NCBI GenBank assembly: GCA_016342685.1
Contig: JAEINU010000001.1
Location: forward strand, 1,268,933-1,332,932
DNA: 64,000 nucleotides
DNA from: Bacteroidales bacterium
Lineage (GTDB): Bacteria > Bacteroidota > Bacteroidia > Bacteroidales > UBA12077
Direction: 5' to 3'
Below are positions 45,245 to 53,234 of the stretch, in pieces; position 1 is the first letter of the stretch; every line of letters begins with the position of its first letter. The translations under genes were made by a program, and so were the position numbers. The notes beneath the pieces are model-generated. The model was not told the origin of the DNA and did not search any database. It worked only from the letters and a program-made list of their open reading frames with translations.

Positions 45245-46395
45245 TTTTTAGGAATAAGCTTTTCTATTTTTTGCCAGGAAATATATTTAAAATTCTGTTT
45301 TTTAATCGAATCATTGTCAAAGTTATAACCATCTTGTACCACAAGCATCCCTTTTGGAAATTTATCTCCTAATGGAACGTTCACAATCTCTAATCCATCT
45401 GTTTCAATCACTCCATCAATAGTTCCATCATCGATAACGAAACTAAGTAGATACTTTTCCGTTTCTCCCAATTCAAAAATTGCATATGAGAAATTTCCCT
45501 GACTTGAAGCTACAAGATATGTAATACTATCCGTTTTATACAAGGCCAATCCTTCTATATCAGATGATACAAATGAACGATCTGTTGGATTGCTACCGTT
45601 AAGCCAAACTGTTTCGAATTCATATTCAGGTTCTGCTTTAAGCTTTAAAATTCCTTCTTCTTCTACCCCGATATATAACACTCCTTCTTCGTCATCAACA
45701 ACCATACCCTCTGGTTTACTGCTCACTTTAAAATTACGAACCAGATTCGTCTCTATATTTTCATTTTCGGTATAGATCTCCCACTGCTCAACATCAGCTC
45801 CTTCACCATTCACAAAAATGTAATATTTATTTGTAATTGGACTTTTATACATACAAAGTCCGTACACTAAATCAACAGATGACTTTATATCCATAATGGG
45901 TTCTGAAAGTAGTTTAGTAGTTTTATCTATATAGAATAAAGTTATAGTATTTTTGGTACAGTTGCTGGCTGCAACAAGCACAACATCAGTTCCATTATAT
46001 TGAAAATCATCTCTTAAATCAATATTATTCATGCATCCTGATTGAACGTATTGCAATTCGTCTCCGCTCATATTATAAACATGAATTCCTCCACGCTTAT
46101 TAGTCCCTAACACCAAGCTTTCTTCGGGGTTGTTTTGATTTACCCATATTGCAGGATCATCGGCAGCATCTGTTTTTGGTAGACTTGCAACTTCGTCTGT
46201 TTCTATATCTGCAGTAATTGATTTCGTAAATACTGTCTGCCTTTCAATTGCACCTTTCAAATACACAGAGAAGCCACTTGAATCGAGCGATTCCCAATAT
46301 TTAAGAATGGATTGTTTTTCATGGTATGAATCTTTATTTATACATGAAGTTATTATAAATAAACCTATTGCAATTAATAGTAGTAATTTTTTCAT
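45241..46395 (-). CDS. Beta-propeller phytase lipoprotein
   Basis: A 384-residue lipoprotein (lipobox ITSC near residue 18) of the 3-phytase (BPP) family, which releases phosphate from phytate in a calcium-dependent six-bladed propeller. Diagnostic stretches are TDAADDPAIWVN (about 75-87), LGTNKRGGIHVYNMSG, VYGLCMYKSP, GVEEEGILKLKAEPE and SDIEGLALY, followed by DGTIDGVIETDGLEI. It should supply phosphate from outside the cell. No phosphate-regulated neighbours are visible. Confidence 0.9.
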   Translation of the reverse strand: MKKLLLLIAIGLFIITSCINKDSYHEKQSILKYWESLDSSGFSVYLKGAIERQTVFTKSITADIETDEVASLPKTDAADDPAIWVNQNNPEESLVLGTNKRGGIHVYNMSGDELQYVQSGCMNNIDLRDDFQYNGTDVVLVAASNCTKNTITLFYIDKTTKLLSEPIMDIKSSVDLVYGLCMYKSPITNKYYIFVNGEGADVEQWEIYTENENIETNLVRNFKVSSKPEGMVVDDEEGVLYIGVEEEGILKLKAEPEYEFETVWLNGSNPTDRSFVSSDIEGLALYKTDSITYLVASSQGNFSYAIFELGETEKYLLSFVIDDGTIDGVIETDGLEIVNVPLGDKFPKGMLVVQDGYNFDNDSIKKQNFKYISWQKIEKLIPKN

Positions 46396-46466
46396 AATTA
46401 TAGCATTAAACTAAGGGAAGTAAATTTATGAAAAAATATTAAATGATTGATTCTTTGAGTATAAAA

Positions 46467-46491
46467 AGGGAGTATAAAATATATACTCCCT
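46467..46491 (-). terminator. Intrinsic terminator of the peroxiredoxin operon
   Basis: Perfect 10-bp stem AGGGAGTATA/TATACTCCCT with a 5-nt loop and five T on the minus strand, about 27 bases after the stop at 46518. Confidence 0.85.
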
Positions 46492-46517
46492 AAATAAAAT
46501 TTGAAATTTAGAAAATT

Positions 46518-47231
46518 TTACTTTTTTAGAACCTTCTTTAGAACTTCATCCTTATCTAACTTCTTTGTGCAGAAGAACCAATCCTTACAGTCTATTTTAC
46601 TATCTTCCATGCGCTCTTGAGCTGAACCACATGATCCTGCAGGACTAATAATAACATCATCACCCGGACGCCAATCTGCTGGAGTAGCAACACCAAATTC
46701 ATCTGATGTTTGCATTGCAATTAATGCCCGGTAAAGTTCATCAAAATTACGCCCCAAGCTTAATGGATAATAAATAATTGCACGAATAATACCTTTTGGA
46801 TCAACAAAAAATACTGCACGTACAGCTTTAGTATTACTTTCACCAGGCTGAATCATTCCGTACTTTTTAGCTACATCCATCTTAATATCTTCGATTAACG
46901 GAAATGTAACCTCGATATCTTTCATTCCTTTGTACTCGATTTTTTCCTTTATAGTGCGCAACCAAGCAATATGACTATACAATCCATCAATTGATAATCC
47001 TATTAATTGACAATTTGCTTCGTTAAATTGCTTTTCCATATGAGCAAATGTCATAAACTCTGAAGTACATACAGGAGTAAAATCTGCAGGGTGACTAAAT
47101 AAAATTGCCCATTTCCCTTTATAATCGGCAGGGAAATTAATATCACCTTGTGTAGTAACTGCTTTAAATTCTGGTGCAGGATCTCCAATGCGTGGCATTG
47201 AAATAACTTCTTGTTCTAATTTTTCTTCCAT
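46518..47231 (-). CDS. Prx6-type peroxiredoxin
   Basis: A 237-residue thiol peroxidase that reduces hydrogen and organic peroxides in the cytosol. The peroxidatic Cys55 lies in HPADFTPVCTSEF (T52-x-x-C55). The long C-terminal extension (DDVIISPAGSCGSAQERM, then KDWFFCTKKL) has two or more further cysteines, a feature of the archaeal/bacterial Prx6 branch, where they may act as resolving residues. Met12 (MPRIGDPAPEF) is an alternative start. It is third in the operon Fur-like regulator, bacterioferritin, peroxiredoxin. Confidence 0.93.
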   Translation of the reverse strand: MEEKLEQEVISMPRIGDPAPEFKAVTTQGDINFPADYKGKWAILFSHPADFTPVCTSEFMTFAHMEKQFNEANCQLIGLSIDGLYSHIAWLRTIKEKIEYKGMKDIEVTFPLIEDIKMDVAKKYGMIQPGESNTKAVRAVFFVDPKGIIRAIIYYPLSLGRNFDELYRALIAMQTSDEFGVATPADWRPGDDVIISPAGSCGSAQERMEDSKIDCKDWFFCTKKLDKDEVLKKVLKK

Positions 47232-47270
47232 TTTCTTTTTTTTATAATTGATTTGTATTTATTGATTTGA

Positions 47271-47768
47271 TTATTCAGGTGGCATTCCACTTGAAATATT
47301 TTTACTTCTCTCCATGGATTGCAGGGCTAGATAATTATCTCCAAATTTTGCCAAGTTTTCTAACTCATTATCATACTGATTAAAATGGCGTTCTTCGTCC
47401 TCGACTAAAGCTTCAAACAACTTCTTAGATACAGAATCGTTATTTTGCGAACATTCATTTGCCCATTTATTGTAATCGTTGGCACTCGACTCTTCCATTT
47501 CTGTAGCCATTTCAAGCATATCTTTTACAACATGAATCTTTTTAACTTTCTCTGCTGCTTCTATTTCGACTTCTCCTTTTAGAAACAAAATTCTATCAGC
47601 TAATTTTTCAATATGTATCATTTCGTCAATAGCTGTTCTTTTAAATAATCCTGCCAGCAGATCATACCCTTGATCATCGCAATGGAAATGAAAATACATG
47701 TATTGATGAACAGCTGAAAGTTCATCTGCGATGGCCTTGTTTAATAATTCTATACTTTTTTCTTTCAT
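47271..47768 (-). CDS. bfr: Bacterioferritin
   Basis: A 165-residue ferritin-like protein that oxidises Fe(II) and stores iron in a 24-subunit shell. Ferroxidase ligands Glu16, Glu49 and His52 and the heme-binding Met50 (IDEMIH) are in the positions of E. coli Bfr shifted by two, with a later ferroxidase pair in EDEERHFNQYDNE. The C-terminus is extended by SKNISSGMPPE. It lies 11 bases after the Fur-like regulator stop, so it is regulated with it. This arrangement lowers free iron and peroxide together. Confidence 0.9.
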   Translation of the reverse strand: MKEKSIELLNKAIADELSAVHQYMYFHFHCDDQGYDLLAGLFKRTAIDEMIHIEKLADRILFLKGEVEIEAAEKVKKIHVVKDMLEMATEMEESSANDYNKWANECSQNNDSVSKKLFEALVEDEERHFNQYDNELENLAKFGDNYLALQSMERSKNISSGMPPE

Positions 47769-47779
47769 TTTCTTGGGGT

Positions 47780-48199
47780 TTATTTGATTAAAAAATTTCC
47801 TATTATTTGTAATTTGATATCTTCAATTTTAAAATTCTCGATATTCTTCTTCTTAAAATACGATTCCAGAAGCGTATTAAGTTCAATATCGTAATAGTCT
47901 TCAATTCGATCCGATTCTGCACAGTATAAATGATGATGCTTTTCTAATATAGCATCGTATCTCATTATATCTTTATCAGTTTTAACTTTTTTAATGATAT
48001 CGTTCTCGACAAAAGTTTCCAATGTTTTATATACAGTACCAATTGCTACATTCGGGTGATTAATCTGAATAAACTCAATTATTTTTTCTGCTGTAGGATG
48101 ATTCCCTAGTTCTAAAACAGCTTCCAAGACTGCTATTCGTTGTGGAGTAATCTTTAGTCCTTTCTCCTTAATAAAAACTCTAATCTGATCTAATTTCAT
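47780..48199 (-). CDS. Fur-family regulator (PerR-like)
   Basis: A 139-residue metal-dependent repressor. The winged helix (1-80) has KITPQRIAVLEAVLELGNHP and NVAIGTVYKTLETF. The metal region has EKHHHLYC with only one cysteine; the usual CxxC structural-zinc pair is not seen (YCAESDRI), so zinc stabilisation may differ. It leads an operon with bacterioferritin and peroxiredoxin, a gene set expected for PerR rather than Fur. A 7-1-7 palindrome 16 bases upstream of its start (48215-48229) is the likely autoregulatory operator. Confidence 0.9.
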   Translation of the reverse strand: MKLDQIRVFIKEKGLKITPQRIAVLEAVLELGNHPTAEKIIEFIQINHPNVAIGTVYKTLETFVENDIIKKVKTDKDIMRYDAILEKHHHLYCAESDRIEDYYDIELNTLLESYFKKKNIENFKIEDIKLQIIGNFLIK

Positions 48200-48214
48200 A
48201 TAATAATTTCTAAT

Positions 48215-48245
48215 TAAGAATTATTCTTATTTAAGAACAACTTAA
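48215..48245 (-). promoter_or_regulatory. Fur/PerR-type operator upstream of the regulator operon
   Basis: TAAGAATTATTCTTA (48215-48229) is a perfect 7-1-7 inverted repeat, the geometry of Fur-family boxes. A weaker second copy, TTAAGAACAACTTAA (48231-48245), adjoins it. The sites overlap the expected promoter region of the Fur-like gene, so autoregulation is likely. Confidence 0.6.
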
Positions 48246-48331
48246 GATACGAAATTGTTTAAGGAAAGTCAATTATTATAGTAATTTATTTATTACCAAC
48301 AAATTAAAGATACAAAAGTCTTTTATTTGAG

Positions 48332-49033
48332 TTACCAGTCCAGACTGGTATTATTCATTAAATCGTAGAAATTCTGAGTAGATAATTTATTTTCAGAAGT
48401 GATCCATTGATAAAATGTTTCTGCGGCAACATGCGGTTCAGTATCTGCATCGATTGGTGCAACATCTGTTTTTAAATTACCTGGTTGTATTGCATATACC
48501 TTAATATTGGTATCCTTTAATTCTTGATTTAAACCCACAGTAAGCATATTTTGGGCAGCTTTTGCAATTTGATAAGGCAATAGAATTCGATAGGCTCCAG
48601 AGTTTATTTTATTAATTGATCCTTTTCTAGAACTTACATTTACTATTATGGGTTCAATTGATTTAATCAAAAATGGAAGACATGTTTTAATCACGCGGAA
48701 AACCCCGCTTACATGAACCTTAAAATGATTCTCTAAATCCATGGGTGTAACATTATCTATTCCAAAACACAGTTCAGCGTTTCCAGCATTATTAATTAAA
48801 AGATCTAAATGATCCGTTCTGGATTTAATTATTTCATCAATTAATTTGGAAACATTTTCGTTGGTAACATCAGCTTCTATAGAAACGCAAGTGTTCTTAT
48901 ACTGCTCTGATAATTTAGAAAACAGACTAACGTTTCTGGCCAATGCAAAAACTATCCACCCTTCGTTTAAAAATTCCTCTAAGAGTGCATAACCAAACCC
49001 TTTGCTTGTTCCTGTAATTAATACTGATTTCAT
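48332..49033 (-). CDS. Short-chain dehydrogenase/reductase
   Basis: A 233-residue NAD(P)-dependent oxidoreductase of the classical SDR group. The cofactor motif is TGTSKGFGYALL, NNAGN follows, and catalytic Ser and Tyr-x-x-x-Lys are in IVNVSSRKGS and YQIAKAAQN. The substrate loop (about 180-215) is short. A monocistronic gene; the substrate is unknown, and no pathway genes adjoin it on the same strand. Confidence 0.9.
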   Translation of the reverse strand: MKSVLITGTSKGFGYALLEEFLNEGWIVFALARNVSLFSKLSEQYKNTCVSIEADVTNENVSKLIDEIIKSRTDHLDLLINNAGNAELCFGIDNVTPMDLENHFKVHVSGVFRVIKTCLPFLIKSIEPIIVNVSSRKGSINKINSGAYRILLPYQIAKAAQNMLTVGLNQELKDTNIKVYAIQPGNLKTDVAPIDADTEPHVAAETFYQWITSENKLSTQNFYDLMNNTSLDW

Positions 49034-49543
49034 AATTATCTATGCTACGTTAGCAATATTTTAGGTTTGAAGTTACTGCTATTATCATAAATATATTAAA
49101 TTATAAAAATTGTTCTTTGCTCTTTTTTCATTTAGAATTCTTATTTAGAACTTCAATATTTATTTTAACACAAACTTTCGTTAGCATTAAATATTAATTT
49201 TTTCCTTTGAAGTTCAAACAAATCTTTCATTTTCTATTTAAATACATACATGTGATTATTAAATAAATATACAATTTAAAAGCCTACCAGAACTGCAACA
49301 GAAGAGTATTTATATAGTAATTATTTTTCAATTATAAAAATTTATTTTTCAATTATACGCCTCTTTATTTTATTCAGTAATAAAAAAATCTACTAATGAA
49401 CATCTTATCTCTATTTATTTTTAAACATGTTTCAAAACACATCAGAATGCAGGTCACATCTTATGTGAAAGTAGAATTAATAGTTGAGAATTCTTTTCGT
49501 AGGGCTCTTTAATAAAATTTAATAACAGTTTAAAAATTTAATT
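49034..49543. other. 510-base AT-rich gap before the KAS III pair
   Basis: No gene is seen. Its main structure is a 16-base direct repeat (TTATTTTTCAATTATA at 49321-49336 and 49342-49357, period 21). No exact TAnnTTTG with a -33 TTG was found, so the start of the long 5' leader of the KAS III operon is unknown. Confidence 0.5.
49321..49357. repeat. Tandem 16-base direct repeat, period 21
   Basis: TTATTTTTCAATTATA occurs at 49321-49336 and 49342-49357. Two turns of the helix apart, it could be a double binding site for a regulator of the KAS III operon 187 bases downstream. Confidence 0.45.
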
Positions 49544-50803
49544 ATGGGAAATCTAAACAAATCTAATGCTGGTTTTATCAGCTTATCGGCTTATTTGCCA
49601 AAAAAAAGATTATCATCTTTATTTACTAACAAGCTGACAACATTTTTAAAAGAACATACATCGTTACCAAGCGAGTATACCGACTATATCGAAAAAGAAC
49701 AAACATTACCCGGAAGTATTGAAACAAATGAACAAGGATGGACTAGCCAACCGTGGTACAATGCTTGGCTAAATAGTTTATCAGAAAAAAAGAGAGAGAA
49801 TCCTTTTCAAGGAACTAATGAACGTTTAAGAGTACCATTGGACCCCGATTCACTGCGAAATTCTATTTATCCTCATCCAATGTTGCCTTCGGATGCTGAA
49901 ACACTGGCTGGCGCAATGGCTATTTGTAATTCAAAAATATCACCTGATGATATAGATCTTGTTATTTGTCATTCACAGGTTTCTGATCATCCATTGCCAC
50001 AAAATGTATCTTTAATTCAACATAAACTACAGTTAAAAAACGCAGGAGCATATGGGGTTGATTCTTGTTGTTCTTCGTTTGTTACAATGACAGAAATCGC
50101 TTGTTCATTAGTAATGATGGGAATAAAGAAAAACGTCCTTGTAGTTTCTAGTTTTATAGATTCTCATGTTAACGATAAATCGACACATTTTAGTGTTGAT
50201 ACAGGCGATGCTGCTGTTGCTGCAATCGTATCAAAAGTTCCAGAAGGATACGGTTATTTAGCTTCTCATTCGCTCAGTCATGGTAGTCGTCATGATGGAA
50301 TTATTTACCAAAGAAGATCTCCTTTATTACTAAAAAGGCTAGACTCGGGTCCTGATTATTCACAATTATTTACAACTTTTCATAATCCATTAGCAAATAA
50401 AGAGATTGCAAAAAACGCTGCATCAGATTTAAAACATGTGGTTAATCAAAGTATTGAAAAAGCGGGTCTTTCTCTGTCCGATATTGATTTTCTTTCTACA
50501 CACCAACCTGTTTCTTGGGCCGGTAATGTATGGAGAGAAGCTGTTGGTTTACCAAAAGAAAAACATTACGAATCATTTAAAAAATACGCCAATATTGCAA
50601 CATGCTCTGCTCCTGTTAATTTACTTGAAAGTATTGAGAAAGGGTTAATCAAGCAAGATGATAATATCATTTTCACATCTTCGGGTGCTGGAGAGAATCA
50701 TATAAGCATAATTATGAAAATAAATTATGAGTTAATAAATGGAGTAAAAGAAAATTATTATGAACAATCAAATATTGAAATAAATGAACTTATCGCAAAT
50801 TAA
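49544..50803 (+). CDS. KAS III-type ketoacyl synthase, catalytic triad intact
   Basis: A 419-residue FabH-like condensing enzyme, longer than FabH because of an insert after the first strand (about 20-110). The Cys-His-Asn triad is present: Cys176 in VDSCCSSF, His320 in STHQPVS and Asn350 in KYANIATCSAP. The thiolase-fold segments VDTGDAAVAA and FTSSGAGENHIS are also present. It overlaps the second KAS III gene by 20 bases, so the two are translated together. By analogy with PqsC/PqsB, this would be the catalytic subunit of a heterodimer that condenses an acyl donor with another substrate. The product is unknown. Confidence 0.9.
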   Translation: MGNLNKSNAGFISLSAYLPKKRLSSLFTNKLTTFLKEHTSLPSEYTDYIEKEQTLPGSIETNEQGWTSQPWYNAWLNSLSEKKRENPFQGTNERLRVPLDPDSLRNSIYPHPMLPSDAETLAGAMAICNSKISPDDIDLVICHSQVSDHPLPQNVSLIQHKLQLKNAGAYGVDSCCSSFVTMTEIACSLVMMGIKKNVLVVSSFIDSHVNDKSTHFSVDTGDAAVAAIVSKVPEGYGYLASHSLSHGSRHDGIIYQRRSPLLLKRLDSGPDYSQLFTTFHNPLANKEIAKNAASDLKHVVNQSIEKAGLSLSDIDFLSTHQPVSWAGNVWREAVGLPKEKHYESFKKYANIATCSAPVNLLESIEKGLIKQDDNIIFTSSGAGENHISIIMKINYELINGVKENYYEQSNIEINELIAN

Positions 50804-51839
50804 CCCTCAATTATCAGGTAGTTTAGCAGTAAAACCATCGGTAGCAGTTGGTATTACTGCCTTGGGAATGTATGTTCCGGACACAGAATTAGTTAATGCA
50901 GATTTTTGCAATATTCATCTTTCAAAAGAAGAAGAAGCATTTTTTGGTTCTGATCCTAACTTTACAAAAAACAAACGAAGATATTCAAAAGAAGAATCTG
51001 CAATGAAAATGGCCGTTAAAGCGGCTAAAAACACCCTTTCAGATTACAAGATTGACCCTAAAACAATTGATTTAGTATTATTTACATCAAGTTGTAAAGA
51101 TATGTCTCGACTTGCTCCTCCAATTGCAAATTACATTCAAACTGCAATCGGTGCCGATAATGCAAATTCCTTTAATATTGATTGTGGTTTTAATGGCTGG
51201 TTACCTTCAGTTTCGACAGGAGCTTCATTCATAGCTAGTGGATTTTACAATAAAGTTTTAGTGGTAACAGGAGAAACTATTATTAACAGCATGGATAGTT
51301 CTTCTAGCGAAACACTATTTATGGGCGATGGAGCTGGTGCCGTAGTATTAGAAAAAGTTGAAGATGGATATGGTTTATTGTCTTTTCACCTAATGTCAAA
51401 GGAGTGTGAAAATGCTGCAGGGGTAAGAGTCAATGGAGGAATGAGCAAATACAACAATAAAGATTGGGCCGTTAAACCTTATCTATATGTTGCTCCTAAT
51501 AGCTTCGAGAGAGATATTCCTGCCCTAGAACAGTATATACCATTCTCAGTAAAGGAAAGTCTAAAAAAAATATCAAAGAATACAAGTGATGTTGATTGTT
51601 TTATATTTGGACAACAATTTTATGCTTTAAATGTAACATGGTCAAAAAACCTTAACGTTGATTATTCAAAAGTACATGATACAATATGTAAATATGCCTG
51701 CATGAAATGTGCAAGTATTCCTGTTACTTTATTTGATGCCGTAAAAAAAGGAAAAATCAAAAAGGGTGACATAATTGCATTTGGTGATCAAGGTGCAAAT
51801 TGGTCAATATCATCTGCTGTATTTAAATGGTGCATATAA
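50784..51839 (+). CDS. KAS III-type paralogue with all three catalytic residues replaced
   Basis: A 351-residue KAS III-fold protein. Ungapped alignment of the active-site helix to its neighbour puts Phe136 (DCGFNGW) where the catalytic Cys should be. Gly276 (FIFGQQ) replaces His and Cys306 (KYACMKCASIP) replaces Asn, while the surrounding fold residues and the FMGDGAGAVVLE and FGDQGANWS strands are kept. It should therefore be inactive alone and act as a partner subunit, as PqsB does for PqsC. The 20-base overlap with the active gene supports a stable complex. Confidence 0.88.
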   Translation: MNLSQINPQLSGSLAVKPSVAVGITALGMYVPDTELVNADFCNIHLSKEEEAFFGSDPNFTKNKRRYSKEESAMKMAVKAAKNTLSDYKIDPKTIDLVLFTSSCKDMSRLAPPIANYIQTAIGADNANSFNIDCGFNGWLPSVSTGASFIASGFYNKVLVVTGETIINSMDSSSSETLFMGDGAGAVVLEKVEDGYGLLSFHLMSKECENAAGVRVNGGMSKYNNKDWAVKPYLYVAPNSFERDIPALEQYIPFSVKESLKKISKNTSDVDCFIFGQQFYALNVTWSKNLNVDYSKVHDTICKYACMKCASIPVTLFDAVKKGKIKKGDIIAFGDQGANWSISSAVFKWCI

Positions 51840-51851
51840 AATAAATTAAGT

Positions 51852-51884
51852 AGCTAGGAAATATTCTAAATTTCCTAGCTTTAT
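51852..51884 (+). terminator. Intrinsic terminator after the KAS III operon
   Basis: An 11-bp stem AGCTAGGAAAT/ATTTCCTAGCT with a short loop, followed by TTAT. It lies 12 bases after the KAS III stop and before the chemoreceptor gene, so transcripts are at least partly separate. Confidence 0.7.
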
Positions 51885-51924
51885 AAAACACATAACAGAT
51901 ACACATTTTTTATAAACGATTATT

Positions 51925-53043
51925 ATGGATACAACTATTATTTTTGCCTTGGTTTTATTATCAATTATTCCTATTTATTATCTTCTCATGAAAGTCATAT
52001 TTAGAAAAAGTATTGTTTTTAAATTAGGTATGATTTTACTTCTAATTTTCACTTCTATGCCATGGGCTGCTTTTTTTGTTGCATCAAAAGGCTTTAATCA
52101 TATTATATGGGCAATACCATTTTGTTTTATTTTTATATTCTTGGCATTTTACTTAATACTTAAAACAGTAAAAACCCCAATTGAACTGCTTTCCCAAAAA
52201 ATTAATCAACTTTCTCTGGGAAACTTGGATTTATCATTTGATGAACTCAATACAAAAGATTCAAATGAAATAACAACAATTACAAAAGCAATTATTCATC
52301 ATGCCGAAGCTCTTAAAAATATTGTGAGTAACATTTACAGTATTACAGATACGCTTCGAAATGCAAGTAATGAGGTAAAAGATAATTCTCAACTTATTTC
52401 CGAAACGGTTAGTGAACAAGCTGCTTCAACAGAAGAAATTTCTGTTAGTATGGAAGAAATCCTTGCTAATATTGAGCAAAATTCTAATAACTCAGATCAC
52501 ACAAAAAAATATTCAGAAGAATCATATCAATCATTACAAAAGACTAGCAAAGAAATGATTGAATTAAGCAAATCTAATGAAAATATTGCCGATAAAATTA
52601 ATATTATAACTGAGATAGCTTTTCAAACCAATATTTTAGCTTTAAACGCTGCTGTAGAAGCAGCCAGAGCTGGTTCATCCGGAAAAGGATTTGCTGTAGT
52701 TGCAAGTGAAGTTCGAAAATTGGCAGAGCGAAGTAAGATTGCTGCTGATGAGATTGTTGAATTTGCAAATGAGAATAAAATTAAATCGAGTAAAACCAAT
52801 AGTTCCATACAAGAAATTTTACCAAATGTTGAAAAATCATCAGTTTTGGTGAAAGAAATTAATGTGGCAAGTATTGAACAAAAAAGTGGAGCAAATCAGG
52901 TTAATACAGCTATTCAACAATTAAATATCACAACTCAGCAAAATGCTGCTGCTGCAGAAGAAATGGCTGGAAACTCTGAGGAACTTGCTGAGCAAGCAGA
53001 ACAGCTTAAGATATTAATATCATATTTCAAATTTACAGCCTAA
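51925..53043 (+). CDS. Methyl-accepting chemotaxis protein without periplasmic sensor
   Basis: A 372-residue chemoreceptor. Three hydrophobic stretches (about 5-22, 33-52, 58-80) are connected by short loops, so there is no periplasmic ligand-binding domain. A HAMP-like linker follows (about 85-130; [20 protein letters not shown]). The signalling helices (about 165-372) have the tip signature [20 protein letters not shown] and [19 protein letters not shown]. Sensing must be through the membrane or internal. No che or flagellar genes are in the window. It follows the KAS III pair on the same strand and may detect its product; this is inference. Confidence 0.92.
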   Translation: MDTTIIFALVLLSIIPIYYLLMKVIFRKSIVFKLGMILLLIFTSMPWAAFFVASKGFNHIIWAIPFCFIFIFLAFYLILKTVKTPIELLSQKINQLSLGNLDLSFDELNTKDSNEITTITKAIIHHAEALKNIVSNIYSITDTLRNASNEVKDNSQLISETVSEQAASTEEISVSMEEILANIEQNSNNSDHTKKYSEESYQSLQKTSKEMIELSKSNENIADKINIITEIAFQTNILALNAAVEAARAGSSGKGFAVVASEVRKLAERSKIAADEIVEFANENKIKSSKTNSSIQEILPNVEKSSVLVKEINVASIEQKSGANQVNTAIQQLNITTQQNAAAAEEMAGNSEELAEQAEQLKILISYFKFTA

Positions 53044-53178
53044 ATTGCCTTTGTAAATTTTATTCTAACTCACAGATTGGGATTTTATTTACTAATAACC
53101 TAATTAACAACATGTCAAAATAAATATTTTTTTATAACACGTGTTTAGACAAAAAATAACCGATAGCTCAAAACATAA

Positions 53179-53208
53179 AAAATGGATCATAATTAAATGA
53201 TCCATTTT
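53179..53208. terminator. Bidirectional intrinsic terminator
   Basis: A 12-bp perfect stem AAAATGGATCAT/ATGATCCATTTT with a 6-nt loop, between the convergent chemoreceptor and heme-copper genes. Confidence 0.85.
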
Positions 53209-53234
53209 AAATTATAATTATGATCAAAATAAAT

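Noticed and set aside
49133..49152. Fur-like box (TTTAGAATTCTTA) in the gap before the KAS III genes
   Set aside because: It lacks the central spacer base and full symmetry of the box at 48215.
49440..49543. Sigma-54 promoter for the KAS III operon
   Set aside because: No GG-N10-GC arrangement is present; the visible bases do not match.
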